64,000 nucleotides of DNA, taken from the NCBI RefSeq assembly GCF_947498005.1, contig NZ_CANMIW010000011.1:1-64000 (forward strand). The letters are read 5' to 3'. Position numbers and translations under genes: made by a program. This DNA is from an uncultured Winogradskyella sp. (GTDB lineage Bacteria; Bacteroidota; Bacteroidia; Flavobacteriales; Flavobacteriaceae). Below, piece by piece: positions 42,545 to 49,943 of this stretch. The notes under the pieces were generated by a model. It was given only the letters and a program-made list of their open reading frames with translations. It did not search any database and had not been told where the DNA came from. Every line of letters starts with the position of its first letter. Within the stretch, counting starts at the first letter, position 1.

Positions 42545-42679
42545 ATGATTCTTATATTATTTTATTTAGGAGTTCACTGATAAAAAATACAAAATTTGTA
42601 TTACAGCTAAACATTGTATGTATAGAGTCGACATCTAATATTTTATTCGTCTAAATTTGATTGAATTTAAAATTGATTT

Positions 42680-43366
42680 ATGAAAAAAGGTTACTATTTA
42701 TTAATATTTATGTTGGTTACGATATTTACGTATGGGCAAGAGATTAATTTTCAGAAAAATGAAAGCTATATTGCTCGTAAGCATAAACTAATACAAAAAT
42801 TAAATGTAAGTGGTGATAGTTTAATTTTAGAAAGTGAAAGAAAAAAGATAAAGCAAGTAGATATATTAAATGAAGACTATTTGGAGAGTATTATTATTGA
42901 TAGCACCAAAGGAAGAATTAATCTTAAGAAATTAGCAATAGGTAACTATGTAATACAAGCAAGAATTGGTAGAAATTGGATTGTTATGTACATAGAGAAA
43001 ACAACAGGTATTTACACAAGTTTAAATATAAAAGCTGAGTTGAAAGAAAAGAGTTCAGAAAAAGAAGTATTTGAAGAAGACAAAATGTATTGGGTGGTGT
43101 ATGAAAGTAATTCACAATTTTCATCGCAAAAAACAATGGGCTTAAAATACGTGGATGAGATACAAGAAATGATTTCTAAAGTTAAATTAGAATTGAAAAC
43201 GGAAGATGGAAAATACAATAAGTTAATTGTTTATGAAGTTTATAATAAACCAATGTTTATGAGAAGACAGCTTAGAAATAAAAAATATTATAAGTCAAGA
43301 AAATCAAAATTCTTTAATACGAAACCTTTATATAATTTAGAAATTGAAATAGAAGATAAATCTTAA
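42680..43366 (+). CDS. Exported protein of unknown function
   Basis: The product has 228 residues with a signal peptide ending near FTYGQ. The mature part is strand-rich in the middle (SIIIDSTKGRINLKKLAIGNYVIQARIGRNWIVMYI-type sequence) and lysine-rich at the C-terminus. I do not recognise a domain. It lies alone between two nearly identical terminator hairpins (42511-42544 and 43394-43422), which suggests that it is an inserted single-gene module. It borders the cassette-like repeat region. Confidence 0.65.
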   Translation: MKKGYYLLIFMLVTIFTYGQEINFQKNESYIARKHKLIQKLNVSGDSLILESERKKIKQVDILNEDYLESIIIDSTKGRINLKKLAIGNYVIQARIGRNWIVMYIEKTTGIYTSLNIKAELKEKSSEKEVFEEDKMYWVVYESNSQFSSQKTMGLKYVDEIQEMISKVKLELKTEDGKYNKLIVYEVYNKPMFMRRQLRNKKYYKSRKSKFFNTKPLYNLEIEIEDKS

Positions 43367-43393
43367 TTTTAAAAATTCTAACATTATAAATAT

Positions 43394-43422
43394 AAAAGCA
43401 CAGTAAATAAAACTGTGCTTTT
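43394..43422 (+). terminator. Terminator duplicated around the 42680 gene
   Basis: The stem AAAAGCACAGT/ACTGTGCTTTT has loop AAATAAA, T run and GTGATTCT. It matches the hairpin and 3' flank of the E2 terminator. Confidence 0.85.
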
Positions 43423-43494
43423 TTTGTGATTCTATTGATGTGTCTTGTCCTGAATTATGGCTAAAGGTTAAAATTGATTTTACGCTGATAATTT

Positions 43495-43526
43495 GTATAC
43501 CGTATTAGGTGTTGTGCACAATTTTT
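43495..43526 (-). repeat. Cassette-like module border, distal (partial palindrome)
   Basis: The sequence includes GGTGTTGTGCACAATTT (43509-43524 region). Its arm GTTGTGCACAATTT is an inverted copy, 13 of 14 bases, of AAATTATGCACAAC at 44560-44573. The rest of the ~130-nt palindrome is not intact here, so this looks like the degraded far end of the array. Confidence 0.6.
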
Positions 43527-44056
43527 TTTATTTCCAATATTACCAAAGTCAGAATAGTCATTATTACTCCTTGTAGAATTATCATTCCAATTCTAAATGA
43601 GAATAAATCTATTAATTCAAAATTTTCATTTTCTGGCAAATAATCTCTATGAAAACTTGTCACAATTATCACAAAACGCTCTAAATACATTCCACTTTTC
43701 ATTCCAAATGCGACTAAAAGTACATACCAAAATTTTGATGCTAATTTTTTAATAAGTAAAGTCAGAGGCAAAATTAAAGCGGATAAAAACATTATCCAAT
43801 ATGCCAAAGCATAAGGTCCAGTTGCTCGATTAATAAAAGCGTATTCATCAGGATTCATAGCCATTCCTATTAGATAGAACGTAAAGGTGACTATTGTATA
43901 AATAATTATTGTCCAACGAATTAAATTAAGCGTTTTTTTTGTTTCAAATCGGTTTTTGAAAAAGAGTTCGACAAGTGTTAAAGTCATAATTATTGGAATC
44001 AGACAATAAATCAGGTTCGCATCAACCATTTCAATTATACTTTTATATAACTCCAT
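43505..44056 (-). CDS. Five-helix membrane protein resembling the C-terminal part of NrfD/ActC
   Basis: The product has 183 residues with five hydrophobic helices (LIYCLIPIIMTLTLVELFF, WTIIIYTIVTFTFYLIGMAM, YALAYWIMFLSALILPLTLLI, WYVLLVAFGMKSGMYL, IGMIILQGVIMTILTLVIL). The stretch SGMYLERFVIIVTSFHRDYLP resembles the conserved WLERFVIIVTSLHRDFLP of NrfD/ActC quinone-interacting subunits, but those are far longer. The last residues VHNT and the stop codon are encoded by the module's border repeat. It is co-oriented with, and 11 nt from, the gene at 44068. The function is unknown. Confidence 0.6.
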   Translation of the reverse strand: MELYKSIIEMVDANLIYCLIPIIMTLTLVELFFKNRFETKKTLNLIRWTIIIYTIVTFTFYLIGMAMNPDEYAFINRATGPYALAYWIMFLSALILPLTLLIKKLASKFWYVLLVAFGMKSGMYLERFVIIVTSFHRDYLPENENFELIDLFSFRIGMIILQGVIMTILTLVILEIKKIVHNT

Positions 44057-44067
44057 TTTTTAGTTAT

Positions 44068-44532
44068 TCATATTTTGAAATCCCAAGTTGATTCAAAATT
44101 CCAATGACTTTTGTTAATAGGAATTGGAAAACTTTGGTCATGAATTATATCATAAGTATTGAGGTCAACTCTCCAAGTCAAAGTTTGTAATTCTGAATAT
44201 TCAGTTTGAAAATGGACTTTTGATTCAAGCCATATTAATTCAGATAATAATTTTTCGTATTTAATAAGCCATTCTTTTAATTCATATTCTACTGATTTTA
44301 GATTTGAACCAAAGTGAATGATTCGGCCAGAATATTCTAAATTCGGTCGATAAATTTCATTATTATGATTGCTGGTAATAGCAAACATTTCTTTTGAAAG
44401 TGGTGGCCATTCATCATTGTTTTTTAGATTTCCAATTACTTTATGATTATGGCTTTTAACTTTGTTTTTTATTGGACTTTTCCAAAAATCCATTTCTTCA
44501 ATATAACCATATAATGTGGTTCTCATTCCCAT
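44068..44532 (-). CDS. Hypothetical protein, repeat-bounded module
   Basis: The product has 154 residues (start at 44532, or two codons later at a second ATG). It is soluble, aromatic- and charge-rich, with no signal peptide, cysteine cluster or recognisable domain. It contains SHNHKVIGNLKNNDEWPPLS and ends WNFESTWDFKI. It lies between the attC-like repeat (44561-44704) and the membrane gene at 43505, reading in the same direction as the latter. I cannot assign a function. Confidence 0.6.
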   Translation of the reverse strand: MGMRTTLYGYIEEMDFWKSPIKNKVKSHNHKVIGNLKNNDEWPPLSKEMFAITSNHNNEIYRPNLEYSGRIIHFGSNLKSVEYELKEWLIKYEKLLSELIWLESKVHFQTEYSELQTLTWRVDLNTYDIIHDQSFPIPINKSHWNFESTWDFKI

Positions 44533-44560
44533 AGATTATCGACTTATCGATGTTTTCTTA

Positions 44561-44704
44561 AATTATGCACAACGTGTTTGTGTATGATTTAGTTGCGTGT
44601 TTTAAGCACTAAGGTTAGCAAATAAATCACAGATAGAAAGCCTGCGAGGACTTTCGTAAGTAGGCTATAACTAGCAATGATATACACGGTGTTGTAGGTA
44701 GTTT
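44561..44704. repeat. attC-like imperfect palindrome, copy A (about 131 nt core)
   Basis: The outer arms GCACAAC (44567-44573) and GTTGTAG (44691-44697) are complementary in the core ACAAC/GTTGT. Second arms GTTTGTGTAT and ATACACGGTG lie inside. The centre includes CTATAACTAGC and an eroded stem GAAAGCCT-GCGA-GGACTTTC. By eye about 85-90% of the centre matches the copy at 59766-59904. The arm to the left belongs to one module and the arm to the right to the next. Confidence 0.75.
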
Positions 44705-45302
44705 ACTCTTCAAATACTAAATCAATATAAGGTATTCCAAAATAGAATAATTGCTGAGATGATTGACTTCCGAAAGTTGCGCTGGTAATTATTAAATTAT
44801 TATTGCTAATTGGAAAATTCAAGTCATCATTATTAACGTTTTTTACTATTCGTCCAATAAAAATTGTAATATCATTAGTCGAATTATTTTGAACTCTTTT
44901 GATTGTATATGAGTTTCCTGAAACTAAATTTACAGGATTAATAGCTACATACTCTGTTATAGAGGATGAAAAAGTATGATTTTCAGAATATAATAGCATG
45001 TCGTTCGTGTTGTCATAGATTTCTATCAAATATGGATAAGTTTCAAAAGAAGGTTGGCTACTATATCCGATTTTGCAAATAGATTCATTTGATAAGACTT
45101 CAAATGTATAAGCATGATTAATTACATCAAGTGTTATTTCTTCTTGATTATTTACATCCATTAATAAATCAGTATAGAGTTGATTAAAAGTAGTGTTTGA
45201 CGAGTCACATAATTGATTTTGTTCCGAATCATTGTCGTCATCATTATTACAAGAATTGAAAAAACCAATCGCGATTATAAATAAAATTATTTTTTTAAAC
45301 AT
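44703..45302 (-). CDS. Hypothetical lipoprotein, repeat-bounded module
   Basis: The product has 199 residues. A lipoprotein signal peptide with lipobox FFNSC is followed by an Asn/Asp-rich linker (NNDDDNDSEQN). The rest is strand-rich with no recognisable fold. The stop codon lies inside the module's border arm (44692-44704). The gene fills the segment between that arm and its inverted partner at 45344-45356. The product is probably anchored to the outer or inner membrane; its function is unknown. Confidence 0.65.
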   Translation of the reverse strand: MFKKIILFIIAIGFFNSCNNDDDNDSEQNQLCDSSNTTFNQLYTDLLMDVNNQEEITLDVINHAYTFEVLSNESICKIGYSSQPSFETYPYLIEIYDNTNDMLLYSENHTFSSSITEYVAINPVNLVSGNSYTIKRVQNNSTNDITIFIGRIVKNVNNDDLNFPISNNNLIITSATFGSQSSQQLFYFGIPYIDLVFEE

Positions 45303-45343
45303 ATTCTTCTTAGTTAAGTTATTGTATAGAGCATTCGGTTCTC

Positions 45344-45455
45344 AAATTACCTACAATTCACTGATAAAAAAAACGTTTCAATGTTTTTTATCAAGCGTTA
45401 AACGAAGTTAGCTTTTTAATTTTACGAAGCCAAGTCAGCTTTTTCTTTCTTACTA
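45344..45455 (-). repeat. Conserved leader of repeat-bounded module A
   Basis: The sequence starts with the arm AAATTACCTACAA (45344-45356), an inverted copy of 44692-44704 (12 of 13). A 10-bp inverted repeat TGATAAAAAA/TTTTTTATCA (45362-45393) follows, then GCGTTAAACGAAGTTAGCTTTTT. About 40 nt of it are nearly identical to the leader at 61551-61650. It lies upstream of the first module gene on the minus strand. Confidence 0.7.
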
Positions 45456-45503
45456 AGGCTATTCTACATATTCTAATTATCTTTGATTATCAAAACAAAA
45501 ACA

Positions 45504-46280
45504 ATGCAACTCAATTTAACAAAACCAATCTGTTTTTTCGATTTAGAAACTACAGGAATCAATATATCTAAAGATCGAATTGTAGAAATTTCAATATTAA
45601 AAGTACATCCTAACGGAAAAGAAGAAGCTAAAACTTGGGTTGTAAATCCTGAAATGCCAATACCTGCAGAGGTAACGGCTATTCATGGGATTTCTGATGC
45701 AGATGTGGCAGATAAGCCTACATTTAAAGCACTATCAAAAGAAATTTATAATTTAATAAAAGATTCGGATTTAGGAGGATTTAATTCTAACCGTTTCGAT
45801 ATTCCTCTTTTAGCGGAAGAAATGTTGCGTGCAGAAGTAGATTTTGATATGAAAAATACACATTCCGTAGATGTGCAAACCATATTTCATAAAATGGAAC
45901 AGCGCACATTGGTCGCAGCTTATAAATTCTATTGCAATAAAGACTTAGATGATGCGCATAGTGCAGAAGCAGATACTAAAGCGACTTATGAAGTTCTGAA
46001 AGCCCAATTAGATCGCTATGAGGATCTAAAGAACGACACTAAATTTTTGGCAGAATTTAGCTCGCGTAAAAAATTCGCTGATTTTGCTGGTTTTTTAATT
46101 TTTAATAAAGAAGGCGAAGAATGTTTCTCGTTTGGTAAACACAAAGGAAAGCGCGTGGTTGATGTTATGGAAAAAGAACCAGGTTATTTTGGCTGGTTAC
46201 TAAATGCGGACTTTCCATTATATACTAAAAAGGTTCTAACGGCTATTAAATTACGCCAGTTTAATAATAAATTGGGCTAA
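45504..46280 (+). CDS. DnaQ-like 3'-5' exonuclease
   Basis: The start at 45504 gives MQLNLTKPICFFDLETTG, with 258 residues. An in-frame TTG seven codons earlier is not used. Exo I (FFDLETTG), Exo II (GGFNSNRFDIPLLAEE, with AIHGISDADV before it) and Exo III (HSAEADTKATYEVL) show the DEDD-family acids with the final His. The C-terminal FSFGKHKGKRVVDVMEKEPGYFGWLL region is common in flavobacterial forms. It probably works in replication proofreading, repair or RNA trimming. The product acts in the cytoplasm and the next gene is unrelated. Confidence 0.9.
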   Translation: MQLNLTKPICFFDLETTGINISKDRIVEISILKVHPNGKEEAKTWVVNPEMPIPAEVTAIHGISDADVADKPTFKALSKEIYNLIKDSDLGGFNSNRFDIPLLAEEMLRAEVDFDMKNTHSVDVQTIFHKMEQRTLVAAYKFYCNKDLDDAHSAEADTKATYEVLKAQLDRYEDLKNDTKFLAEFSSRKKFADFAGFLIFNKEGEECFSFGKHKGKRVVDVMEKEPGYFGWLLNADFPLYTKKVLTAIKLRQFNNKLG

Positions 46281-46316
46281 AATGTCTGCGATAGTAGCAA
46301 TCTTATTATTTATAGT

Positions 46317-47219
46317 ATGAAGCTTTTGTTTTTATTAATTCCCATTATAACTTTTTCTCAAGAGCAAATAGCTAAAGGTTTCGTTTTAGATAAAGTTTCT
46401 AACGAACCTATTCCTTATGTAAATATTTCTATTCTAGATTCTCAAATAGGCACATCTAGTAATGAGGATGGTAGCTATTCGCTAACAATAAGAGATAAAG
46501 ATTTAGAGAAAACTGTAAAATTGTCTTCATTAGGCTACGAAAGTAGTGTAATGCCTATTTCTCTATTTTTAAAGACTGGAGAAGTTTTTTTGAATTCCTT
46601 AGTGGAAAAATTAGATGAGGTTGTAATCTCTAAAAAGTTTGAGGAAAAGACTAAGATAATTAATGAAATCAGAGAAGAAGACCTGTGTCAAGGTTATAGT
46701 TCGCATGCTGAAAATCCTTGGATATTAGCATTGTATTTTCCATATGATGAAGCATATGATACAACAGATTATTTAAAGTCTATTAGATTTCATTTCGGAA
46801 ATTTTAGAAATAAAAAAGCGAAATTTAGATTGCGTGTATTTTCTATGGGTAAGGATAGCCTTCCAGATAAAGATTTACTAAAGGAGAGTGTTGTTGTAAG
46901 TTTAAAAAAGAAACAAAAAACTGTAGATATTAATATTTCAGATTATAATGTCATATTTCCTAAAAATGGTTTTTATGTTGCTTTTGAATGGTTATATATA
47001 CCTTACAATGAGGTAAAAGTAACTTATGTCGATGGTCCAAAAAATAAAAATAAACGAAAAGGTATAAAGTATGCACCGACTGTTTCTGGTATTTGTGCAG
47101 AAGAAGGTGAATTTAAGTTATCTATTTATAACGCTGGTAAATGGCGCTTTTATGCAGCGAATAAATATAAAAGTGATAAAAAAATTATTCCAGCAATATC
47201 ATTAACTTTGTCTAATTAA
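46317..47219 (+). CDS. Exported protein with carboxypeptidase-regulatory-like domain
   Basis: The product has 300 residues with a short signal peptide ending near FSQEQ. The N-terminal Ig domain (ITFSQEQIAKGFVLDKVSNEPIP-type start, then NISILDSQIGTSSNEDGSYSL) is followed by VISKKFEEKTKI and a strand-rich second domain with YNVIFPKNGFYVAFEW. The same layout and signature occur in the 15781-16758 gene, so they are paralogues about 30 kb apart. The function is unknown. It precedes the fumarylacetoacetate-hydrolase-like gene, separated from it by a repeat. Confidence 0.78.
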   Translation: MKLLFLLIPIITFSQEQIAKGFVLDKVSNEPIPYVNISILDSQIGTSSNEDGSYSLTIRDKDLEKTVKLSSLGYESSVMPISLFLKTGEVFLNSLVEKLDEVVISKKFEEKTKIINEIREEDLCQGYSSHAENPWILALYFPYDEAYDTTDYLKSIRFHFGNFRNKKAKFRLRVFSMGKDSLPDKDLLKESVVVSLKKKQKTVDINISDYNVIFPKNGFYVAFEWLYIPYNEVKVTYVDGPKNKNKRKGIKYAPTVSGICAEEGEFKLSIYNAGKWRFYAANKYKSDKKIIPAISLTLSN

Positions 47220-47230
47220 AAAGCTGTTTA

Positions 47231-47303
47231 TCATTCCGCACTTGATTCGGAATCCACGGAAAGTATAAAGTTCAATTAAATAAGGTTCCTGCCTTCGCAG
47301 GAA
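47231..47303 (+). repeat. Double-palindrome intergenic repeat, copy 3
   Basis: The sequence contains TCATTCCGCACTTGATTCGG (47231-47250) with its partial palindrome, and TTCCTGC-CTTC-GCAGGAA (47286-47303). The second hairpin ends 6 nt before the start codon of the downstream gene (47310). It is related to copies at 22047, 51490 and 23521. Confidence 0.8.
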
Positions 47304-47309
47304 ATAGAT

Positions 47310-47921
47310 ATGAAACTAATCTGTATAGGTCGTAATTACACAGACCACATAAAAGAACTAGAAAACGAAAAGCCAACAGATCCTGTGATCTTTTTAAAGC
47401 CAGACACTTCTATTTTATTGAAGAAACAACCGTTTTTTATTCCAGATTTTTCAGATGAGGTTCATCATGAAGTGGAAGTTTTAGTGAAAATCAATAAAGT
47501 AGGTAAGTATATAGATAAGAAATTTGCACATAAATATTATGATCAAATTGGGCTTGGTATAGACTTTACAGCTAGAGATCTTCAAGCAAAACTAAAAGCT
47601 AAAGGATTGCCATGGGAAAAGGCCAAAGCTTTTGATGGAGCAGCAGTAGTGGGTAAATGGTTATCAAAATCGAAATTTCAACATATCGATAACGTTAATT
47701 TTAGTTTAAAAAAGAATGATGAGGTAGTTCAAAGCGGAAACACAGAATTAATGCTTTGGAAAATAGACGAAATTATAGAATATGTATCAAAATATTTTAC
47801 TTTAAAAATTGGAGATATTATATTTACCGGAACACCTGCAGGAGTTGGAAAGGTTTTTGCAGAAGATCGACTAATAGGATACCTTGAGGACGAGGAAATG
47901 TTTTCAATAAAAATTAAATAA
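47310..47921 (+). CDS. Fumarylacetoacetate hydrolase family protein
   Basis: The product has 203 residues. The family fold is shown by CIGRNYTDHIKEL, PVIFLKPDTSILL, the metal-binding VHHEVEVLVKI (Glu and Glu), the DFTARDLQAKLKAKGLPWEKAKAFDGAAVVG segment and the C-terminal IFTGTPAGVGKV. The size is that of acylpyruvase/YcgM-type enzymes that cleave beta-diketones. The substrate is not visible. The 5' leader contains a strong palindrome that ends 6 nt before the ATG. The Hpt gene starts immediately after the stop. Confidence 0.9.
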   Translation: MKLICIGRNYTDHIKELENEKPTDPVIFLKPDTSILLKKQPFFIPDFSDEVHHEVEVLVKINKVGKYIDKKFAHKYYDQIGLGIDFTARDLQAKLKAKGLPWEKAKAFDGAAVVGKWLSKSKFQHIDNVNFSLKKNDEVVQSGNTELMLWKIDEIIEYVSKYFTLKIGDIIFTGTPAGVGKVFAEDRLIGYLEDEEMFSIKIK

Positions 47922-48263
47922 ATGGCACAACATTATAAATTAGATAGAGTAAGAGAAATGGCTGATAACGATGAAGATTTCGTTGCAGCTATAGCAGCCG
48001 CATTTTTAGAAGAAGTACCAGAAGACGCTGAACGTTTAAGAACAGCAGTGCCTGCTAAAGATTATAAAGAAGTTTACCAAGCCGCTCATAAAATGAAACC
48101 AACCATAGATTTATTTGAATTGGGTGTTTTAGACACTTTAATTGAAGTGCAAGATTGGGGAAAGTTTGAACAAACAGATAAGAACGTAGATGAGCAACTT
48201 ATTACAGTATTAACAGCTGTAGATAATGCAGTTACTGAAATTAAAGCCGATTTCGGATTGTAA
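47922..48263 (+). CDS. Histidine-phosphotransfer (Hpt) domain protein
   Basis: The product has 113 residues, a four-helix bundle. The phospho-accepting histidine is about His56 in YQAAHKMKPTIDLF, the position of the Hpt H-x-x-K/R signature. It starts 1 nt after the upstream stop and ends directly before the cinA start, so it is co-transcribed and translationally coupled. No histidine kinase or response regulator is nearby, so the signalling partner is elsewhere in the genome. Confidence 0.88.
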   Translation: MAQHYKLDRVREMADNDEDFVAAIAAAFLEEVPEDAERLRTAVPAKDYKEVYQAAHKMKPTIDLFELGVLDTLIEVQDWGKFEQTDKNVDEQLITVLTAVDNAVTEIKADFGL

Positions 48264-49511
48264 ATGCAAGCAGAGATTATAACCATTGGCGACGAAATTC
48301 TTATTGGCCAAGTTGTAGACACAAATTCCGCATTCTTAGGTGCGGAATTAAATAGAGTCGGTATTTCTATTTATCAAATTACATCTATTCAAGATGAAAA
48401 ATCTCATATTCTTAAGGCACTTAAAGAAGCTGAAGAAAATGCAGATATCATAATCATTACAGGTGGCTTAGGACCAACTAAAGATGATATTACTAAGCAT
48501 ACAATTTGCGAATACTTTAATGATACATTAGTAGAAAACGAAGATGTATTAGAGCATGTAAAACAAATATTTCTAAAATATAGTTCAGCACCACTTTTAG
48601 AAGTAAATAAGCAGCAGGCTTTAGTGCCATCGAGATCTACAGTGTTGATGAATCATAATGGTACTGCACCAGGAATGTGGTTAGAGAAAAATGGAAAAGT
48701 ATTTGTTTCACTTCCAGGTGTGCCTTATGAAATGAAAGCGCTTATAACAGAACAAGTGCTTCCTAAACTAAGAGCACAATTTAAGTTTCCATATATATTG
48801 CACAAAACAATATTAACCTATGGTAAAGGAGAAAGTGCTTTAGCGGAAGAGATTTCAGATTGGGAAGATAATTTGCCAAGCTATATTAAGTTAGCATACT
48901 TGCCTAGTTTAGGTCGTGTAAGGTTAAGATTGTCGGGAAAATATGATGACAAAAAAGCACTTGAAAAAGAAATACAGAATCAAGTCAATTTATTACTACC
49001 TCAAATTGAAGATATTTTTGTAGGATTTGAAGAAGACCAATCTATTGAAGCTTTAATAGGAGAACAATTCACTAAAGCAAATAAAACACTGGCAGTAGCA
49101 GAAAGTTGTACAGGTGGAAGAATTGCTCAGTCGTTTACAGCAAATGCAGGTGCATCAGCATATTTTAATGGTAGTGTGGTAACTTATGCTACAGCTTCTA
49201 AAGTAAAAATTCTAAATGTTTCTGAAGCTATTATAGAGAAACACTCCGTAGTAAGTAAGGAAGTAGCGGAAGCTATGGCAGAAAATGTTAGAATTTTGTT
49301 TAATAGTGATTATGGTATAAGTACTACTGGTAACGCAGGTCCATCTAAAGGAGATTCAGAGGCCGAAGTTGGTACAGTGTGGATTGCCATTGCAACAAAA
49401 GATGGTGTATATTCAGAAGTTTATAACTTCGGAAACTTGAGAGAGAAAGTAATTGGGAGAGCTACAAATAAAGCTTTTGAAATGCTTCAGAAACTTTTTT
49501 TGAAAAAGTAG
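48264..49511 (+). CDS. cinA: CinA family protein (competence/damage-inducible, NMN amidohydrolase type)
   Basis: The product has 415 residues. The N-terminal MoCF/COG1058 domain (about 1-170) has IITIGDEILIGQVVDTNSAFLGAEL, IIITGGLGPTKDDIT and SLPGVPYEMKAL. The C-terminal CinA domain (about 255-415) has TLAVAESCTGGRIAQ and GISTTGNAGPSKGD. The two-domain form combines ADP-ribose pyrophosphatase-like and nicotinamide mononucleotide deamidase activities in NAD recycling. The gene is the third of a tightly packed operon with the FAH and Hpt genes. Confidence 0.94.
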   Translation: MQAEIITIGDEILIGQVVDTNSAFLGAELNRVGISIYQITSIQDEKSHILKALKEAEENADIIIITGGLGPTKDDITKHTICEYFNDTLVENEDVLEHVKQIFLKYSSAPLLEVNKQQALVPSRSTVLMNHNGTAPGMWLEKNGKVFVSLPGVPYEMKALITEQVLPKLRAQFKFPYILHKTILTYGKGESALAEEISDWEDNLPSYIKLAYLPSLGRVRLRLSGKYDDKKALEKEIQNQVNLLLPQIEDIFVGFEEDQSIEALIGEQFTKANKTLAVAESCTGGRIAQSFTANAGASAYFNGSVVTYATASKVKILNVSEAIIEKHSVVSKEVAEAMAENVRILFNSDYGISTTGNAGPSKGDSEAEVGTVWIAIATKDGVYSEVYNFGNLREKVIGRATNKAFEMLQKLFLKK

Positions 49512-49520
49512 AGTTTTATG

Positions 49521-49551
49521 TTTGTTGAAACGTAAAGTTTTATTAAATTTG
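49521..49551 (+). promoter_or_regulatory. Bacteroidota-type promoter of the ribosomal protein operon
   Basis: TTTG (49521-49524), a 19-nt spacer, then TAAATTTG (49544-49551) is a perfect TTTG-N19-TAnnTTTG promoter. It stands about 130 nt before rpmB, leaving a long 5' leader of roughly 120 nt, where ribosomal autoregulation could act. Confidence 0.85.
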
Positions 49552-49679
49552 CACCCTGTTTAAAATATCCATGTTCGGATTTTAGATTCTTAATAGTAGT
49601 GTTTACAGGCAATACTGTAGAAAACAGCAAGATAATTAAGAGTTAACAGAATTACATTAATACCTAAAGAAAGAAAACA

Positions 49680-49916
49680 ATGTCAAGAGTTTGTGAACTT
49701 ACTGGGAAAAAAGCGATGGTTGGAAACAATGTTTCTCACGCTATGAATAAAACGAGACGTAGATTTGATGCAAATTTAATGAAAAAGCGTTTTTACATTC
49801 CTTCAGAAGATAAGTGGGTAACATTAAAAGTTTCTACATCAGCATTAAAGACTATCAATAAAATTGGTATCGAAGCAATGTTAAAAGAAGCTAGAGCAAA
49901 AGGATTTTACAAATAA
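49680..49916 (+). CDS. rpmB: Large ribosomal subunit protein bL28
   Basis: The product has 78 residues, the full length of bL28. The sequence begins [20 protein letters not shown] and continues [29 protein letters not shown], the family signature. A strong promoter is present upstream. It is followed 27 nt later by rpmG and then DUF4295, the conserved order in Bacteroidota. Confidence 0.98.
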   Translation: MSRVCELTGKKAMVGNNVSHAMNKTRRRFDANLMKKRFYIPSEDKWVTLKVSTSALKTINKIGIEAMLKEARAKGFYK

Positions 49917-49943
49917 TAGCGTTTACGCTTAAGTCAATTTACA

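Noticed and set aside
44561-44704. Insertion sequence ends
   Set aside because: No transposase gene or target-site duplication was seen near any copy, and the arms vary with the enclosed genes, which does not fit transposon ends.
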